Assembly (NCBI GenBank): GCA_027924585.1
Contig: BSBM01002121.1
Coordinates: forward strand, 558,001-622,000
DNA from: Larix kaempferi
Lineage: Eukaryota > Streptophyta > Pinopsida > Pinales > Pinaceae
Reading direction: 5' to 3'
DNA length: 64,000 nucleotides
In this document: piece by piece, positions 1-10,907 of the stretch
How the letters are laid out: every line of letters begins with the position of its first letter
Numbering within the stretch: the first letter of the stretch is position 1
The notes under the pieces: model-generated
What the model saw: only the letters and a program-made list of their open reading frames with translations
What the model was told of the DNA's origin: nothing
The model's database searches: none
Made by a program: the position numbers and the translations under genes

Positions 1-153
1 TCCCCCGTTTTTTAAAATCACAGCTTCTAGAAGGTTTACATGATTTTGTAAAAAACACGAGTTTTTAGAAAATGTGTTTTATTTCATAAATGGAATCTAC
101 AAAATTTGCACATTCTACTTCATAACGACTTTCTATAGTTTGCGCATGCGTCT
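1..153 (+). repeat. Truncated monomer at the window edge
   Basis: The window begins inside a monomer, at monomer position 21 (TCCCCCG). These 153 bases are the remaining part of it, ending in GCGCATGCGTCT just before the next GGAAATAAG at 154. The truncation is only the window cut. The array therefore continues upstream, and by the same logic downstream of 64000. Confidence 0.93.
141..151. other. Alternating purine-pyrimidine tract TGCGCATGCGT
   Basis: Eleven bases strictly alternate pyrimidine and purine, and they contain the palindrome CGCATGCG and two CpG sites. This is one of the most variable parts of the monomer: TGCACATGCG, TGTGCATGC, TTCGCATGC, TCCGCATTCG and GGGCATGCG all occur elsewhere. 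Such tracts can adopt left-handed Z-DNA under negative supercoiling. That is general knowledge and is not demonstrated here. Confidence 0.5.
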
Positions 154-176
154 GGAAATAAGAAAAGCTTACTTCC
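154..176. repeat. Imperfect 9-bp dyad in each monomer
   Basis: The arms GGAAATAAG and CTTACTTCC flank the five bases AAAAG. They pair at 8 of 9 positions, with one A-C mismatch in the middle. The same dyad recurs in most of the roughly 370 monomers. Variants at its first base pairs (TTGG, CCAG, CTGG for CCGG) lie mainly outside the arms. Whether it forms a cruciform or binds a dimeric protein is not shown by the sequence. Confidence 0.75.
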
Positions 177-196
177 CCCGTTTTTTAAAATCACAG

Positions 197-211
197 CTTC
201 TAGAAGGTTTA
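197..211. promoter_or_regulatory. Heat-shock-element-like palindrome (putative)
   Basis: CTTCTAGAAG is a perfect 10-bp palindrome in this monomer and in most others. Read in 5-bp units it is cTTCt-aGAAg-gTTTa. That is two perfect inverted nGAAn units and a third with two of its three key bases, in correct phase for a heat shock factor site (nTTCnnGAAnnTTCn). Occasional copies break it (CTTCCAGAAG, CTTCTCGAAG, CTTCTTGAAG, CTTCTAAAAG). The match to the motif is seen; any HSF binding or heat-induced satellite transcription is inference. Confidence 0.3.
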
Positions 212-276
212 CATGATTTCGTAAAAAACACGAGTTTTTAGAAAATGTGTTTTATTTCATAAATGGAATCAACAAA

Positions 277-286
277 GTATGCACAT
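277..286. other. Alternating purine-pyrimidine tract GTATGCACAT
   Basis: Ten strictly alternating bases lie 37 bases upstream of the TGCGCATGC tract in the same monomer. This tract is well conserved. Rare variants are GTATGTACAT (e.g. 5295-5304, 16360, 33483), ATTTGCACAT (e.g. 109), GTATGCTTAT (52371) and GTATGCATAT (32105). Confidence 0.45.
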
Positions 287-1444
287 TCTATGTCATAACG
301 ACTTTCTATAGTTTGCGCATGCCTTTGGAAATAAGAAAAGCTTACTTCCCCCGTTTTTTAAAATCACAGCTTCTAGAAGGTTTACATGATTTCTTAAAAA
401 ACACGAGTTTTTCGAAAATGTGTTTTATTTCATAAATGGAATCAACAAAGTATGCACATTCTACGTCATAACGACTTTCTATAGTTTGCGCATGCGTTTG
501 GAAATAAGAAAAGCTTACTTCCCCCGTTTTTTAAAATCATAGCTTCTAGAAGGTTTACATGATTTCGTAAAAAACACGAATTTTTAGAAAATGTGTTTTA
601 TTTCATAAATGGAATCAACAAAGTATGCACATTCTACATCATAAGGACTTTCTATAGTTTGCGCATGCTTCCGGAAATAAGAAAAGCTTACTTCCACCGT
701 TTTTTAAAATCACAGCTTCTAGAAGGTTTACATGATTTCGTAAAAAACACGAGTTTTTAGAAAATGTGTTTTATTTCATAAATGGAATCTACAAAGTATG
801 CACATTCTACGTAATAACGACTTTCTATAGTTTGTGCATCCGTCCAGAAATAAGAAAAGGTTACTTCCCCCGTTTTTTACAATCACAGCTTCTAGAAGCT
901 TTACACGATTTCGTAAAAAACATGAGTTTTTAGAAAATGTGTTTTATTTCATAAATGGAATCAACAAAGTATGCACATTCTACGTCATAACGACTTTCTA
1001 TAGTTTGCGCATGCGTCCGGAAATAAGAAAAGCTTACTTCCCCCGTTTTTTAAAATCACAGCTTCTAGAAGGTTTACATGATTTGTTAAAAAACACGAGT
1101 TTTTATAAAATTTGTTTTATTTCATAATGGGAATAAACAAAGTGTGCACATTCTACGTCATAACGACTTTCTATAGTTTGCGCATGCGTTTCGAAATAAG
1201 AAAAGCTTACTTCCCCCGTTTTTTAAAATCACAGCTTCTAGAAGGTTTACATGATTTCTTAAAAAACACGAGTTTTTAGAAAATGTGTTTTATTTCATAA
1301 ATGGAATCAACAAAGTATGCACATTCTATGTCATAATGACTTTCTATAGTTTGCGCATGCGTTTGGAAATAAGAAAAGCTTACTTCCCCCGTTTTTTAAA
1401 ATCACAGCTTCTAGAAGGTTTACATGATTTCTTAAAAAACACGA

Positions 1445-3070
1445 GTTTTTAGAAAATGTGTTTTATTTCATAAATGGAATCAACAAAGTGTGCACATTCT
1501 ACGTCATAACGACTTTCTATAGTTTGCGCATGCGTTTGGAAATAAGAAAAGCTTACTTCCCCCGTTTTTTAAAATCACAGCTTCTAGAAGGTTTACATGA
1601 TTTCGTAAAAAACACGAGTTTTTAGAAAATGTGTTTTAATTCATAAATGGAATCTACAAAGTATGCACATTCTACGTCATAACGACTTTCTATAGTTTGC
1701 GCATGCATCCGGAAATAAGAAAAGCTTACTTCCCCCGTTTTTTAATATCACAGCTTCCAGAAGGTTTACATGATTTCTTAAAAAACACGAGTTTTTAGAA
1801 AATGTGTTTTATTTCATAAATGGAATCAACAAAGTATGCACATTCTACGTCATAACGACTTTCTATAGTTTGCCCATGCGTCCGGAAATAAAAAAAGCTT
1901 ACTACCACCGTTTTTTAAAATCACAGCTTCTAGAAGGTTTACATGATTTCGTAAAAAACACGAGTTTTTAGAAAATTTGTTTTATTTCATAAATGGAATC
2001 TACAAAGTATGCACATTCTATGTCATAACGACTTTCTATAGTTTGCGCATTCGTCCGGAAATAAGAAAAGCTTACTTCCACCGTTTTTTAAAATCACAGC
2101 TTCTAGAAGGTTTACATGATTTCGTAAAAAACACGAGTTTTTAGAAAATGTGTTTTATTTCATAAATGGAATCTACAAAGTATGCACATTCTACGTCATA
2201 ACGACTTTCTATAGTTTGCACATTCATCCGGAAATAAGAAAAGCTTACTTCCACCGTTTTTTAAAATCCCAGCTTCTAGAAGGTTTACATGATTTCTTAA
2301 AAAACACGAGTTTTTAGAAAATGTGTTTTATTTCATAAATGGAATCAACAAAGTATGCACATTCTACGTAATAACGACTTTCTATAGTTTCTGCATTCGA
2401 CCAGAAATAAGAAAAGCTTACTTCCACCGTTTTTTAAAATCACAACTACTAGAAGGTGTAGATGATTTCGTAAAAAACACGAGTTTTTAGAAAATGTGTT
2501 TTATTTCATAAATGGAATCAACATAGTATGCACATTCTATGTCATAAACACTTTCTATAGTTTGCGCATGCGTCCGGAAATAAGAAAAGCTTACTTCCAC
2601 CGTTTTTCAAAATCACAGCTTCTAGAAGGTTTACATGATTTCTTAAAAAACACGAGTTTTTAGAAAATGTATTTTATTTCATAAATGGAATCAACAAAGT
2701 ATGCACATTCTACGTCATAATTACTTTCTATAGTTTGGGCATGCGTTTGGAAATAAGAAAAGCTTACTTCCCCCGTTTTTTAAAATCACAGCTTCTAGAA
2801 GGTTTACATGATTTGTTAAAAAACACGAGTTTTTAGAAAATGTATTTTATTTCATAAATGGAATCAGCAAAGTATGCACATTCTACGTCATAACGACTTT
2901 CTATAGTTTGCGAATGCGTCCGGAAATAAGAAAAGCTTACTTCCACCGTTTTTTAAAATAATAGCTTCTAGAAGGTTTACATGATTTCGTAAAAAACACG
3001 AGTTTTTAGAAAACGTGTTTTATTTCATAAATGGAATCTGCAAAGTATGCACATTCTATGTCATAACGAC
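1445..3070 (+). repeat. 10/11-monomer spaced duplication, copy 1
   Basis: Private variants here recur downstream. GTGTTTTAATTCATAAATGG at 1631 recurs at 3361, a shift of 1730 (10 x 173). AGAAGGTGTAGATGATTTCG at 2451 recurs at 4354, a shift of 1903 (11 x 173). The change from 10 to 11 means one monomer lies extra in copy 2 or was lost from copy 1, near 3550-3720. Confidence 0.8.
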
Positions 3071-3174
3071 TTTCTATAGTTTGCGCATTCGTCCCGAAAT
3101 AAGAAAAGCTTACTTCCACCGTTTTTTAAAATCACAGCTTCTAGAAGGTTTACATGATTTGTTAAAAAACACGA

Positions 3175-4970
3175 GTTTTTAGAAAATGTGTTTTATTTCA
3201 TAAATGGAATCAACAAAGTGTGCACATTCTACGTCATAACGACTTTCTATAGTTTGCGCATGCGTTTGGAAATAAGAAAAGCTTACTTCCCCCGTTTTTT
3301 AAAATCACAGCTTCTAGAAGGTTTACATGATTTCGTAAAAAACACGAGTTTTTAGAAAATGTGTTTTAATTCATAAATGGAATCTACAAAGTATGCACAT
3401 TCTACGTCATAACGACTTTCTATAGTTTGCGCATGCATCCGGAAATAAGAAAAGCTTACTTCCCCCGTTTCTTAAAATCACAGCTTCCAGAAGGTTTACA
3501 TGATTTCTTAAAAAACACGAGTTTTTAGAAAATGTGTTTTATTTCATAAATGGAATCTACAAAGTATGCACATTCTACGTCATCACGACTTTCTATAGTT
3601 TGCGCACGCGTCCGGAAATAAGAAAAGCTTACTTCCACAGTTTTTTAAAATCACAGCTTCTAGAAGGTTTACATGATTTCGTAAAAAACACGAGTTTTTA
3701 GAAAATGTGTTTTATTTCATAAATGGAATCAACAAAGTATGCACATTCTACGTCATAACGACTTTCTATAGTTTTCCCATGCGTCCGGAAATAAGAAAAG
3801 CTTACTACCACCGTTTTTTAAAATCACAGCTTCTAGAAGGCTTACATGATTTCGTCAAAAACACGAGTTTTTAGAAAATTTGTTTTATTTCATAAATGGA
3901 ATCTACAAAGTATGCACATTCTATGTCATAACGACTTTCTATAGTTTGCGCATTCGTCCGGAAATAAGAAAAGCTTACTTCCACCGTTTTTTAAAATCAC
4001 AGCTTCTAGAAGGTTTACATGATTTCGTAAAAAACACGAGTTTTTAGAAAATGTGTTTTATTTCGTAAATGGAATCTACAAAGTATGCACATTCTACGTC
4101 ATAACGACTTTCTATAGTTGGCACATTCATCCGGAAATAAGAAAAGCTTACTTCCACCGTTTTTTAAAATCCCAGCTTCTAGAAGGTTTACATGATATCT
4201 TAAAAAACATGAGTTTTACGAAAATGTGTTTTATTTCATAAATGGAATCAACAAAGTATGCACATTCTACGTAATAACAACTTTCTATAGTTTCTGCATT
4301 CGACCGGAAATAAGAAAAGCTTACTTCCACCGTTTTTTAAAATCACAGCTACTAGAAGGTGTAGATGATTTCGTAAAAAACACGAGTTTTTAGAAAATGT
4401 GTTTTATTTCATAAATGGAATCAACATAGTATGCACATTCTATGTCATAAGCACTTTCTATAGTTTGCGCATGCGTCCGGAAATAAGAAAAGCTTACTTC
4501 CACCGTTTTTCAAAATCACAGCTTCTAGAAGGTTTACATGATTTCTTAAAAAACACGAGTTTTTAGAAAATGTATTTTATTTCATAAATGGAATCAACAA
4601 AGTATGCACATTCTACGTCATAATGACTTTCTATAGTTTGGGCATGCGTTTGGAAATAAGAAAAGCTTACTTCCCCCGTTTTTTAAAATCACAGCTTCTA
4701 GAAGGTTTACATGATTTTTTAAAAAACACGAGTTTTTAGAAAATGTATTTTATTTCATAAATGAAATCAACAAAGTATGCACATTCTACGTCATAACGAA
4801 TTTCTATAGTTTGCGAATGCGTCCGGAAATAAGAAAAGCTTACTTCCACCGTTTTTTAAAATAATAGCTTCTAGAAGGTTTACATGATTTCGTAAAAAAC
4901 ACGAGTTTTTAGAAAATGTGTTTTATTTCATAAATGGAATCTACAAAGTATGCACATTCTATGTCATAAC
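3175..4970 (+). repeat. 10/11-monomer spaced duplication, copy 2
   Basis: This copy has the GTGTTTTAATTC, CTTACTACCACCG, GTGTAGATGATTTCG and GTATTTTATTTC variants in the same order as 1445-3070. It has one additional monomer at about 3550-3720, carrying GCGCACGCGTCC and TTCCACAG. Its second part is also the start of long block A. Confidence 0.8.
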
Positions 4971-7900
4971 GACTTTCTATAGTTTGCGCATGCGTCCGGA
5001 AATAAGAAAAGCTTACTTCCCCCGTTTTTTAAAATCACAGCTTCTAGAAGGTTGACATGATTTCTTAAAAAACACGAGTTTTTAGAAAATGTGTTTTATT
5101 TCATAAATGGAATCAACAAAGTATGCACATTCTATGTCATAACGACTTTCTATAGTTTGCGAATGCCTTTGGAAATAAGAAAAGCTTACTTCCCCCGATT
5201 TTTAAAATCACAGCTTCTAGAAGGTTTACATGATTTCGTAAAAAACACGAGTTTTTAGAAAATGTGTTTTATTTCATAAATGGAATCAACAAAGTATGTA
5301 CATTCTACGTCATAACGACTTTCTATAGTTTGCGCATGCGTCTGGAAATAAGAAAATCTTACTTCCCCCGTTTTTTAAAATCACGGCTTCTAGAAGGTTT
5401 ACATGATTTCTTTAAAAACACGAGTTTTTAGAAAATGTGTTTTATTTCATAAATGGAATCAACAAAGTATGCACATTCTATGTCATAACGACTTTCTATA
5501 GTTTTCCCATGCGTTTGGAAATAAGAAAAGCTTACTTCCCCCATTTTTTAAAATCACAGCTTCTAGAAGGTTTACATCATTTCGTAAAAAGCACGAGGTT
5601 TTAGAAAATGTGTTTTATTTCATAAATGGAATCAACAAAGTATGCACATTCTACGCCATAACGACTTTCTATAGTTTGCGCATGCGTCCGGAAATAAGAA
5701 AAGCTTACTTCCCCCGTTTTTTAAAATCACAGCTTCTAGAAGGTTTACATGATTTGTTAAAAAACACGAGTTTTTAGAAAATGTGTTTTATTTCATAAAT
5801 GGAATCAACAAAGTATGCACATTCTACGTCATAACGACTTTCTATAGTTTGCGCATGCGTCCGGAAATAAGAAAAGCTTACTTCCCCCGTTTTTTAAAAT
5901 CACAGCTTCTAGAAGGTTTACATGATTTGTTAAAAAACACGAGTTTTTAGAAAATGTGTTTTATTTCATATATGGAATCTACAAAGTATGCACATTCTAC
6001 GTCATAACGACTTTCTATAGTTTGCGCATGCGTCCGGAAATAAGAAAAGCTTACTTCCCCCGTTTTTTAAAATCACAGCTTCTAGAAGGTTTACATGATT
6101 TCGTAAAAAACACGAGTTTTTAGAAAATGTGTTTTATTTCATAAATGGAATCTACAAAGTATGCACATTCTACTTCATAACGACTTTCTATAGTTTGCGC
6201 ATGCGTCCGGAAATAAGAAAAGCTTATTCCCCCGTTTTTTAAAATCACAGCTTCTAGAAGGTTTACGTGATTTCTTAAAAAACACGAGTTTTTAGAAAAT
6301 GTGTTTTATTTCATAAATGGAATCAACAAAGTATGCACATTCTACATCATAACGACTTTCTATAGTTTGCGTATGCGTCCGGAAATAAAAAAAGCGTACT
6401 TCCACCGTTTTTTAAAATCACAGCTTCTAGAAGGTTTACATGGTTTCGTAAAAAACACGAGTTTTTAGAAAATGTGTTTTATTTCATAAATGGAATCTAC
6501 AAAGTATGCACATTCTATGTCATAACGACTTTCTATAGTTTGCGCATTCATCCAGAAATAAGAAAAGCTTACTTCCACCGTTTTTTAAAATCACAGCTTC
6601 TAGAAGGTTTACATGATTTCGTAAAAAACATGAGTTTTTAGAAAAAGTGTTTTATTTCATAAATGGAATCTACAAAGTATGCACATTCTACATCATAACG
6701 ACTTTCTATAGTTTTCGCATGCGTTTGGAAATAAGAAAAGCTTACTTCCCCTGTTTTTTAAAATCACAGCTTCTAGAAGGTTTACATGATTTGTTAAAAA
6801 ACACGAGTTTTTAGAAAATGTGTTTTATTTCACAAATGGAATCAACAAAGTATGCACATTCTACGTCATAACGACTTTCTATAGTTTGCGCATGCGTCCA
6901 GAAATAAGAAAAGCTTACTTCCACCGTTTTTTAAAATCACAGCTTCTAGAAGGTTTACATGATTTCGTAAAAAACACGAGTTTTTAGAAAATGTGTTTTA
7001 TTTCACAAATGGAATCAACAAAGTATGCACATTCTACGTAATAACGACTTTCTATAGTTTGCTCATGCGTCCGGAAATAAGAAAAGGTTACTTCCCCCGT
7101 TTTTTTCAATCACAGCTTCTAGAAGGTTTACATGATTTCGTAAAAACATGAGTTTTTAGAAAATGTGTTTTATTTCATAAATGGAATCTACAAAGTATGC
7201 ACATTCTACGTCATAACGACTTTCTATAGTTTGCGCATGCGTTTGGAAATAAGAAAAGCTTACTTCCCCTGTTTTTTAAAATCACAGCTTCTAGAAGGTT
7301 TACATGATTTGTTAAAAAACACGAGTTTTTAGAAAATGTGTTTTATTTCACAAATGGAATCAACAAAGTATGCACATTCTACGTCATAACGACTTTCTAT
7401 AGTTTGCAAATGCGTCCGGAAATAAGAAAAGCTTACTTCTACTGTTTTTTAAAATCACGGCTTCTAGAAGGTTTACATGATTTCTTAAAAAACATGAGTT
7501 TTTAGAAAATGTGTTTTATTTCATAAGTGGAATCAACAAAGTATGCACATTCTACGTCATAACGACTTTCTATAGTTTGCGCATGCGTTTGGAAATAAGA
7601 AAAGCTTACTTCCCCTGTTTTTTAAAATCACAGCTTCTAGAAGGTTTACATGATTTGTTAAAAAACACAAGTTTTTAGAAAATGTGTTTTATTTCACAAA
7701 TGGAATCAACAAAGTATGCACATTCTACATCATAACGACTTTCTATAGTTTGCGCATGCGTCCGGAAATAAGAAAAGCTTACTTCCACAGTTTTTTAAAA
7801 TCACAACTTCTAGAAGGTTTACACGATTTCGTAAAAAACATGAGTTTTTAGAAAATGTGTTTTATTTCATAAATGGAATCAACAAAGTATGCACATTCTA

Positions 7901-8800
7901 CGTCATAACGACTTTCTATAGTTTGCGCATGCGTTTGGAAATAAGAAAAGCTTACTTCCCCTGTTTTTTAAAATCACAGCTTCTAGAAGGTTTACATGAT
8001 TTCTTAAAAAACACGAGTTTTTAGAAAATGTGTTTTATTTCATAAATGGAATCAACAAAGTATGCACATTCTACGTAATAACGACTTTCTATAGTTTCCG
8101 CATTCGACCGGAAATAAGAAAAGCTTACTTCCACCGTTTTTTAAAATCACAGCTTCTAGAAGGTTTACATGATTTCTTAAAAAACATGAGTTTTTAGAAA
8201 ATGTGTTTTATTTCATAAATGGAATTAACAAAGTATGCACATTCTACGTCATAACGAATTTCTATAGTTTGCGCATGCGTTTGGAAATAAGAAAGCTTAC
8301 TTCCCCCGTTTTTTAAAATCACAGCTTCTAGAAGGTTTACATGATTTGTTAAAAAACACGAGTTTTTAGAAAATGTGTTTTATTTCATAAATGGAATCAA
8401 CAAAGTATGCACATTCTACGTCATAACGACTTTCTATAGTTTGCGCATGCGTCCGGAAAGAAGAAAAGCTTACTTCCACCGTTTTTTAAAATAATAGCTT
8501 CTAGAAGGTTTACATGATTACGTAAAAAACACGAGTTTTTAGAAAATGTGTTTTATTTCATAAATGGAATCTACAAAGAATGCACATTCTACGTCATAAT
8601 GACTTTCTATAGTTTGCGCATGCGTCCGGAAATAAGAAAACCTTACTTCCCCCGTTTTTTAAAATCACAGCTTCTAGAAGGTTTACATGATTTCGTAAAA
8701 AACACGAGTTTTTAGAAAATGTGTTTTATTTCATAAATGGAATCTACAAAATTTGCACATTCTACTTCATAACGACTTTCTATACTTTGCGCATGCGTCT
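3660..8800 (+). repeat. Long block A, copy 1
   Basis: An ordered series of marker variants here is repeated from 31785 and again from 38705: GAAGGCTTACATG (3834), GGTGTAGATG (4359), GGTTGACATG (5051), GAATGCCTTTGG (5162), GTATGTACATTC (5295), GCACGAGGTTTTAG (5591), AAGCTTATTCCCC (6222, one base short) and TTACGTGATTTC. Near 6700 this copy skips about three monomers present in the copy at 34700-35250, and two monomers differ around 5970-6130. It is therefore a diverged or rearranged version of the 40-monomer unit. Confidence 0.8.
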
Positions 8801-8860
8801 GGAAATAAGAAAAGCTTACTTCCCCCGTTTTTTAAAATCACAGCTTCTAGAAGGTTTACA
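7940..8860 (+). repeat. 7-monomer repeat, copy 1
   Basis: The one-base-short junction GGAAATAAGAAAGCTTAC (GAAAGCTT at 8291), together with GTAATAACGAC, TCCGCATTCGACC, GGAAAGAAG, GATTACGTAAAA, AAAGAATGCAC and AAAACCTTAC, forms an ordered set that repeats 1210 bases downstream. That spacing is 7 x 173 minus the one-base deletion. Confidence 0.85.
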
Positions 8861-8973
8861 TGATTTCGTAAAAAACACGAGTTTTTAGAAAATGAGTTTT
8901 CTTTTATAAATGGAATTTAAAAAGTATGCAAATTCTACGTCATAACGACTTTCTACAGTTTGTGCATGCATCC
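8801..8973 (+). repeat. Divergent monomer
   Basis: Length is normal (173 bp), but the centre reads GAAAATGAGTTTTCTTTTAT in place of the usual GAAAATGTGTTTTATTTCAT. It is followed by GGAATTTAAAAAG, TGCAAATTC, CTACAG and TGTGCATGCATCCAG. This is more private change than in neighbouring copies. The adjoining units at 8640-8800 and 8974 onward are ordinary. Confidence 0.75.
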
Positions 8974-9149
8974 AGAAATAAGAAAAGCTTACTTCCCCCT
9001 TTTTTCAAAATCACAGCTTCTAGAAGGTTTACATGATTTCTTAAAAAACATGAGTTTTTAGAAAATGTGTTTTATTTCATAAATGGTATCAACAAAGTAT
9101 GCACATTCTACCTCATAACGACTTTCTATAGTTTGCGCATGCGTTTGGA

Positions 9150-10070
9150 AATAAGAAAAGCTTACTTCCCCTATTTTTTAAAATCATAGCTTCTAGAAGG
9201 TTTACATGATTTCTTAAAAAACACGAGTTTTTAGAAAATGTGTTTTATTTCATAAATGGAATCAACAAAGTATGCACATTCTACGTAATAACGACTTTCT
9301 ATAGTTTCCGCATTCGACCGGAAATAAGAAAAGCTTACTTCCACCGTTTTTTAAAATCACAGCTTCTAGAAGGTTTACATGATTTCTTAAAAAACACGAG
9401 TTTTTAGAAAATGTGTTTTATTTCATAAATGGAATTAACAAAGTATGCACATTCTACGTCATAACGAATTTCTATAGTTTGCGCATGCGTTTGGAAATAA
9501 GAAAGCTTACTTCCCCCGTTTTTTAAAATCACAGCTTCTAGAAGGTTTACATGATTTGTTAAAAAACACGAGTTTTTAGAAAATGTGTTTTATTTCATAA
9601 ATGGAATCAACAAAGTATGCACATTCTACGTCATAACGACTTTCTATAGTTTGCGCATGCGTCCGGAAAGAAGAAAAGCTTACTTCCACCGTTTTTTAAA
9701 ATAATAGCTTCTAGAAGGTTTACATGATTACGTAAAAAACACGAGTTTTTAGAAAATGTGTTTTATTTCATAAATGGAATCTACAAAGAATGCACATTCT
9801 ACGTCATAATGACTTTCTATAGTTTGCGCATGCGTCCGGAAATAAGAAAACCTTACTTCCCCCGTTTTTTAAAATCACAGCTTCTAGAAGGTTTACATGA
9901 TTTTGTAAAAAACACGAGTTTTTAGAAAATGTGTTTTATTTCATAAATGGAATCTACAAAATTTGCACATTCTACTTCATAACGACTTTCTATAGTTTGC
10001 GCATGCGTCTGGAATTAAGAAAAGCTTACTTCCCCCGTTTTTTAAAATCACAGCTTCTAGAAGGTTTACA
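9150..10070 (+). repeat. 7-monomer repeat, copy 2
   Basis: The same marker series as 7940-8860, with GAAAGCTT at 9501 instead of 8291. Only a few substitutions separate the copies (CCCCTG against CCCCTA, AATCACAGC against AATCATAGC, CATGAG against CACGAG). The near-identity suggests recent amplification. The intervening 8860-9150 contains a divergent monomer. Confidence 0.85.
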
Positions 10071-10907
10071 TGATTTCTTAAAAAACACGAGTTTTTAGAA
10101 AATGTGTTTTATTTCATAAATGGAATCAACAAAGTATGCACATTCTATGTCATAACGACTTTCTATAGTTTGCGCATGCCTTTCGAAATAAGAAAAGCTT
10201 ACTTCCCCCGTTTTTTAAAATCACAGCTTCTAGAAGGTTTACATGATTTCTTAAAAAACACGAGTTTTTAGAAAATGTGTTTTATTTCATAAATGGAATC
10301 AACAAAGTATGCACATTCTACGTCATAACGACTTTCTATAGTTTGCGCATGCGTTTGGAAATAAGAAAAGCTTACTTCCCCCGTTTTTTAAAATCATAGC
10401 TTCTAGAAGGTTTACATGATTTCGTAAAAAACATGAATTTTTAGAAAATGTGTTTTATTTCATAAATGGAATCAACAAAGTATGCACATTCTACGTCATA
10501 AGGACTTTCTATAGTTTGCGCATGCGTCTGGAAATAAGAAAAGCTTACTTCCCCCGTTTTTTAAAATCACAGCTTCTAGAAGGTTTACACGATTTCGTTA
10601 AAAACATGAGTTTTTAGAAAATGTGTTTTATTTCATAAATGGAATCAACAAAGTATGCACATTCTACGTCATAACGACTTTCTATAGTTTGCGCATGCGT
10701 TTGGAAATAAGAAAAGCTTACTTCCCCTGTTTTTTAAAATCACAGCTTCTAGAAGGTTTACATGATTTGTTAAAAAACACGAGTTTTTAGAAAATGTGTT
10801 TTATTTCACAAATGGAATCAACAAAGTATGCACATTCTACGTCATAACGACTTTCTATAGTTTGCGCATGCTTCCGGAAATAAGAAAAGCTTACTTCCAC
10901 CGTTTTT

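Larger units (their letters stand above)
154..326 (+). repeat. First complete monomer, used as reference
   Basis: This 173-bp unit gives the numbering used in this annotation. Position 1 is the G of GGAAATAAGAAAAGCTT. In order it contains an imperfect dyad around AAGCTT (1-23), a T6A4 run (28-37), the palindrome CTTCTAGAAG (44-53), an A-rich stretch (about 70-75) followed by CACGAG, a T/A-rich centre around GAAAATGTGTTTTATTTC (88-105), an alternating purine-pyrimidine stretch GTATGCACAT (124-133), ACGTCATAACGAC (138-150), and a GC-richer end TGCGCATGCG (161-170). The monomer contains AAGCTT, TCTAGA and GCATGC sites, so most units share HindIII, XbaI and SphI sites. The phase is arbitrary, because a tandem repeat has no natural start. 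Confidence 0.95.
155..1440 (+). repeat. Monomers without an assigned higher-order unit
   Basis: About seven complete 173-bp monomers with typical substitutions. The stretch 661-960, with CATGCTTCCGG followed by TGTGCATCCGTCCAG and GAAGCTTTACAC, recurs at 13115-13380 with very few differences. This indicates an old exchange between distant parts of the array. No gene or other element is seen here. Confidence 0.8.

Noticed and set aside
82-110. Bacterial promoter or terminator from T-runs and TATA-like stretches
   Set aside because: The T/A runs recur in every monomer without adjacent genes or GC-rich stem-loops, so they are satellite composition and not regulatory sites.
215-233. CENP-B-box-like sequence around TTCGTAAAAAACACG
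   Set aside because: It matches 7 of the 9 essential bases of nTTCGnnnnAnnCGGGn but lacks two of the three Gs. By my estimate a 7/9 match arises by chance in roughly half of 173-bp units searched on both strands. Many monomers replace TTCG with TTCT or TTGT.
4148-4330. Minus-strand open frames (also 19119-19307 and 42005-42205)
   Set aside because: They are reverse translations of one monomer, each kept open by local substitutions, and are not shared by other copies.
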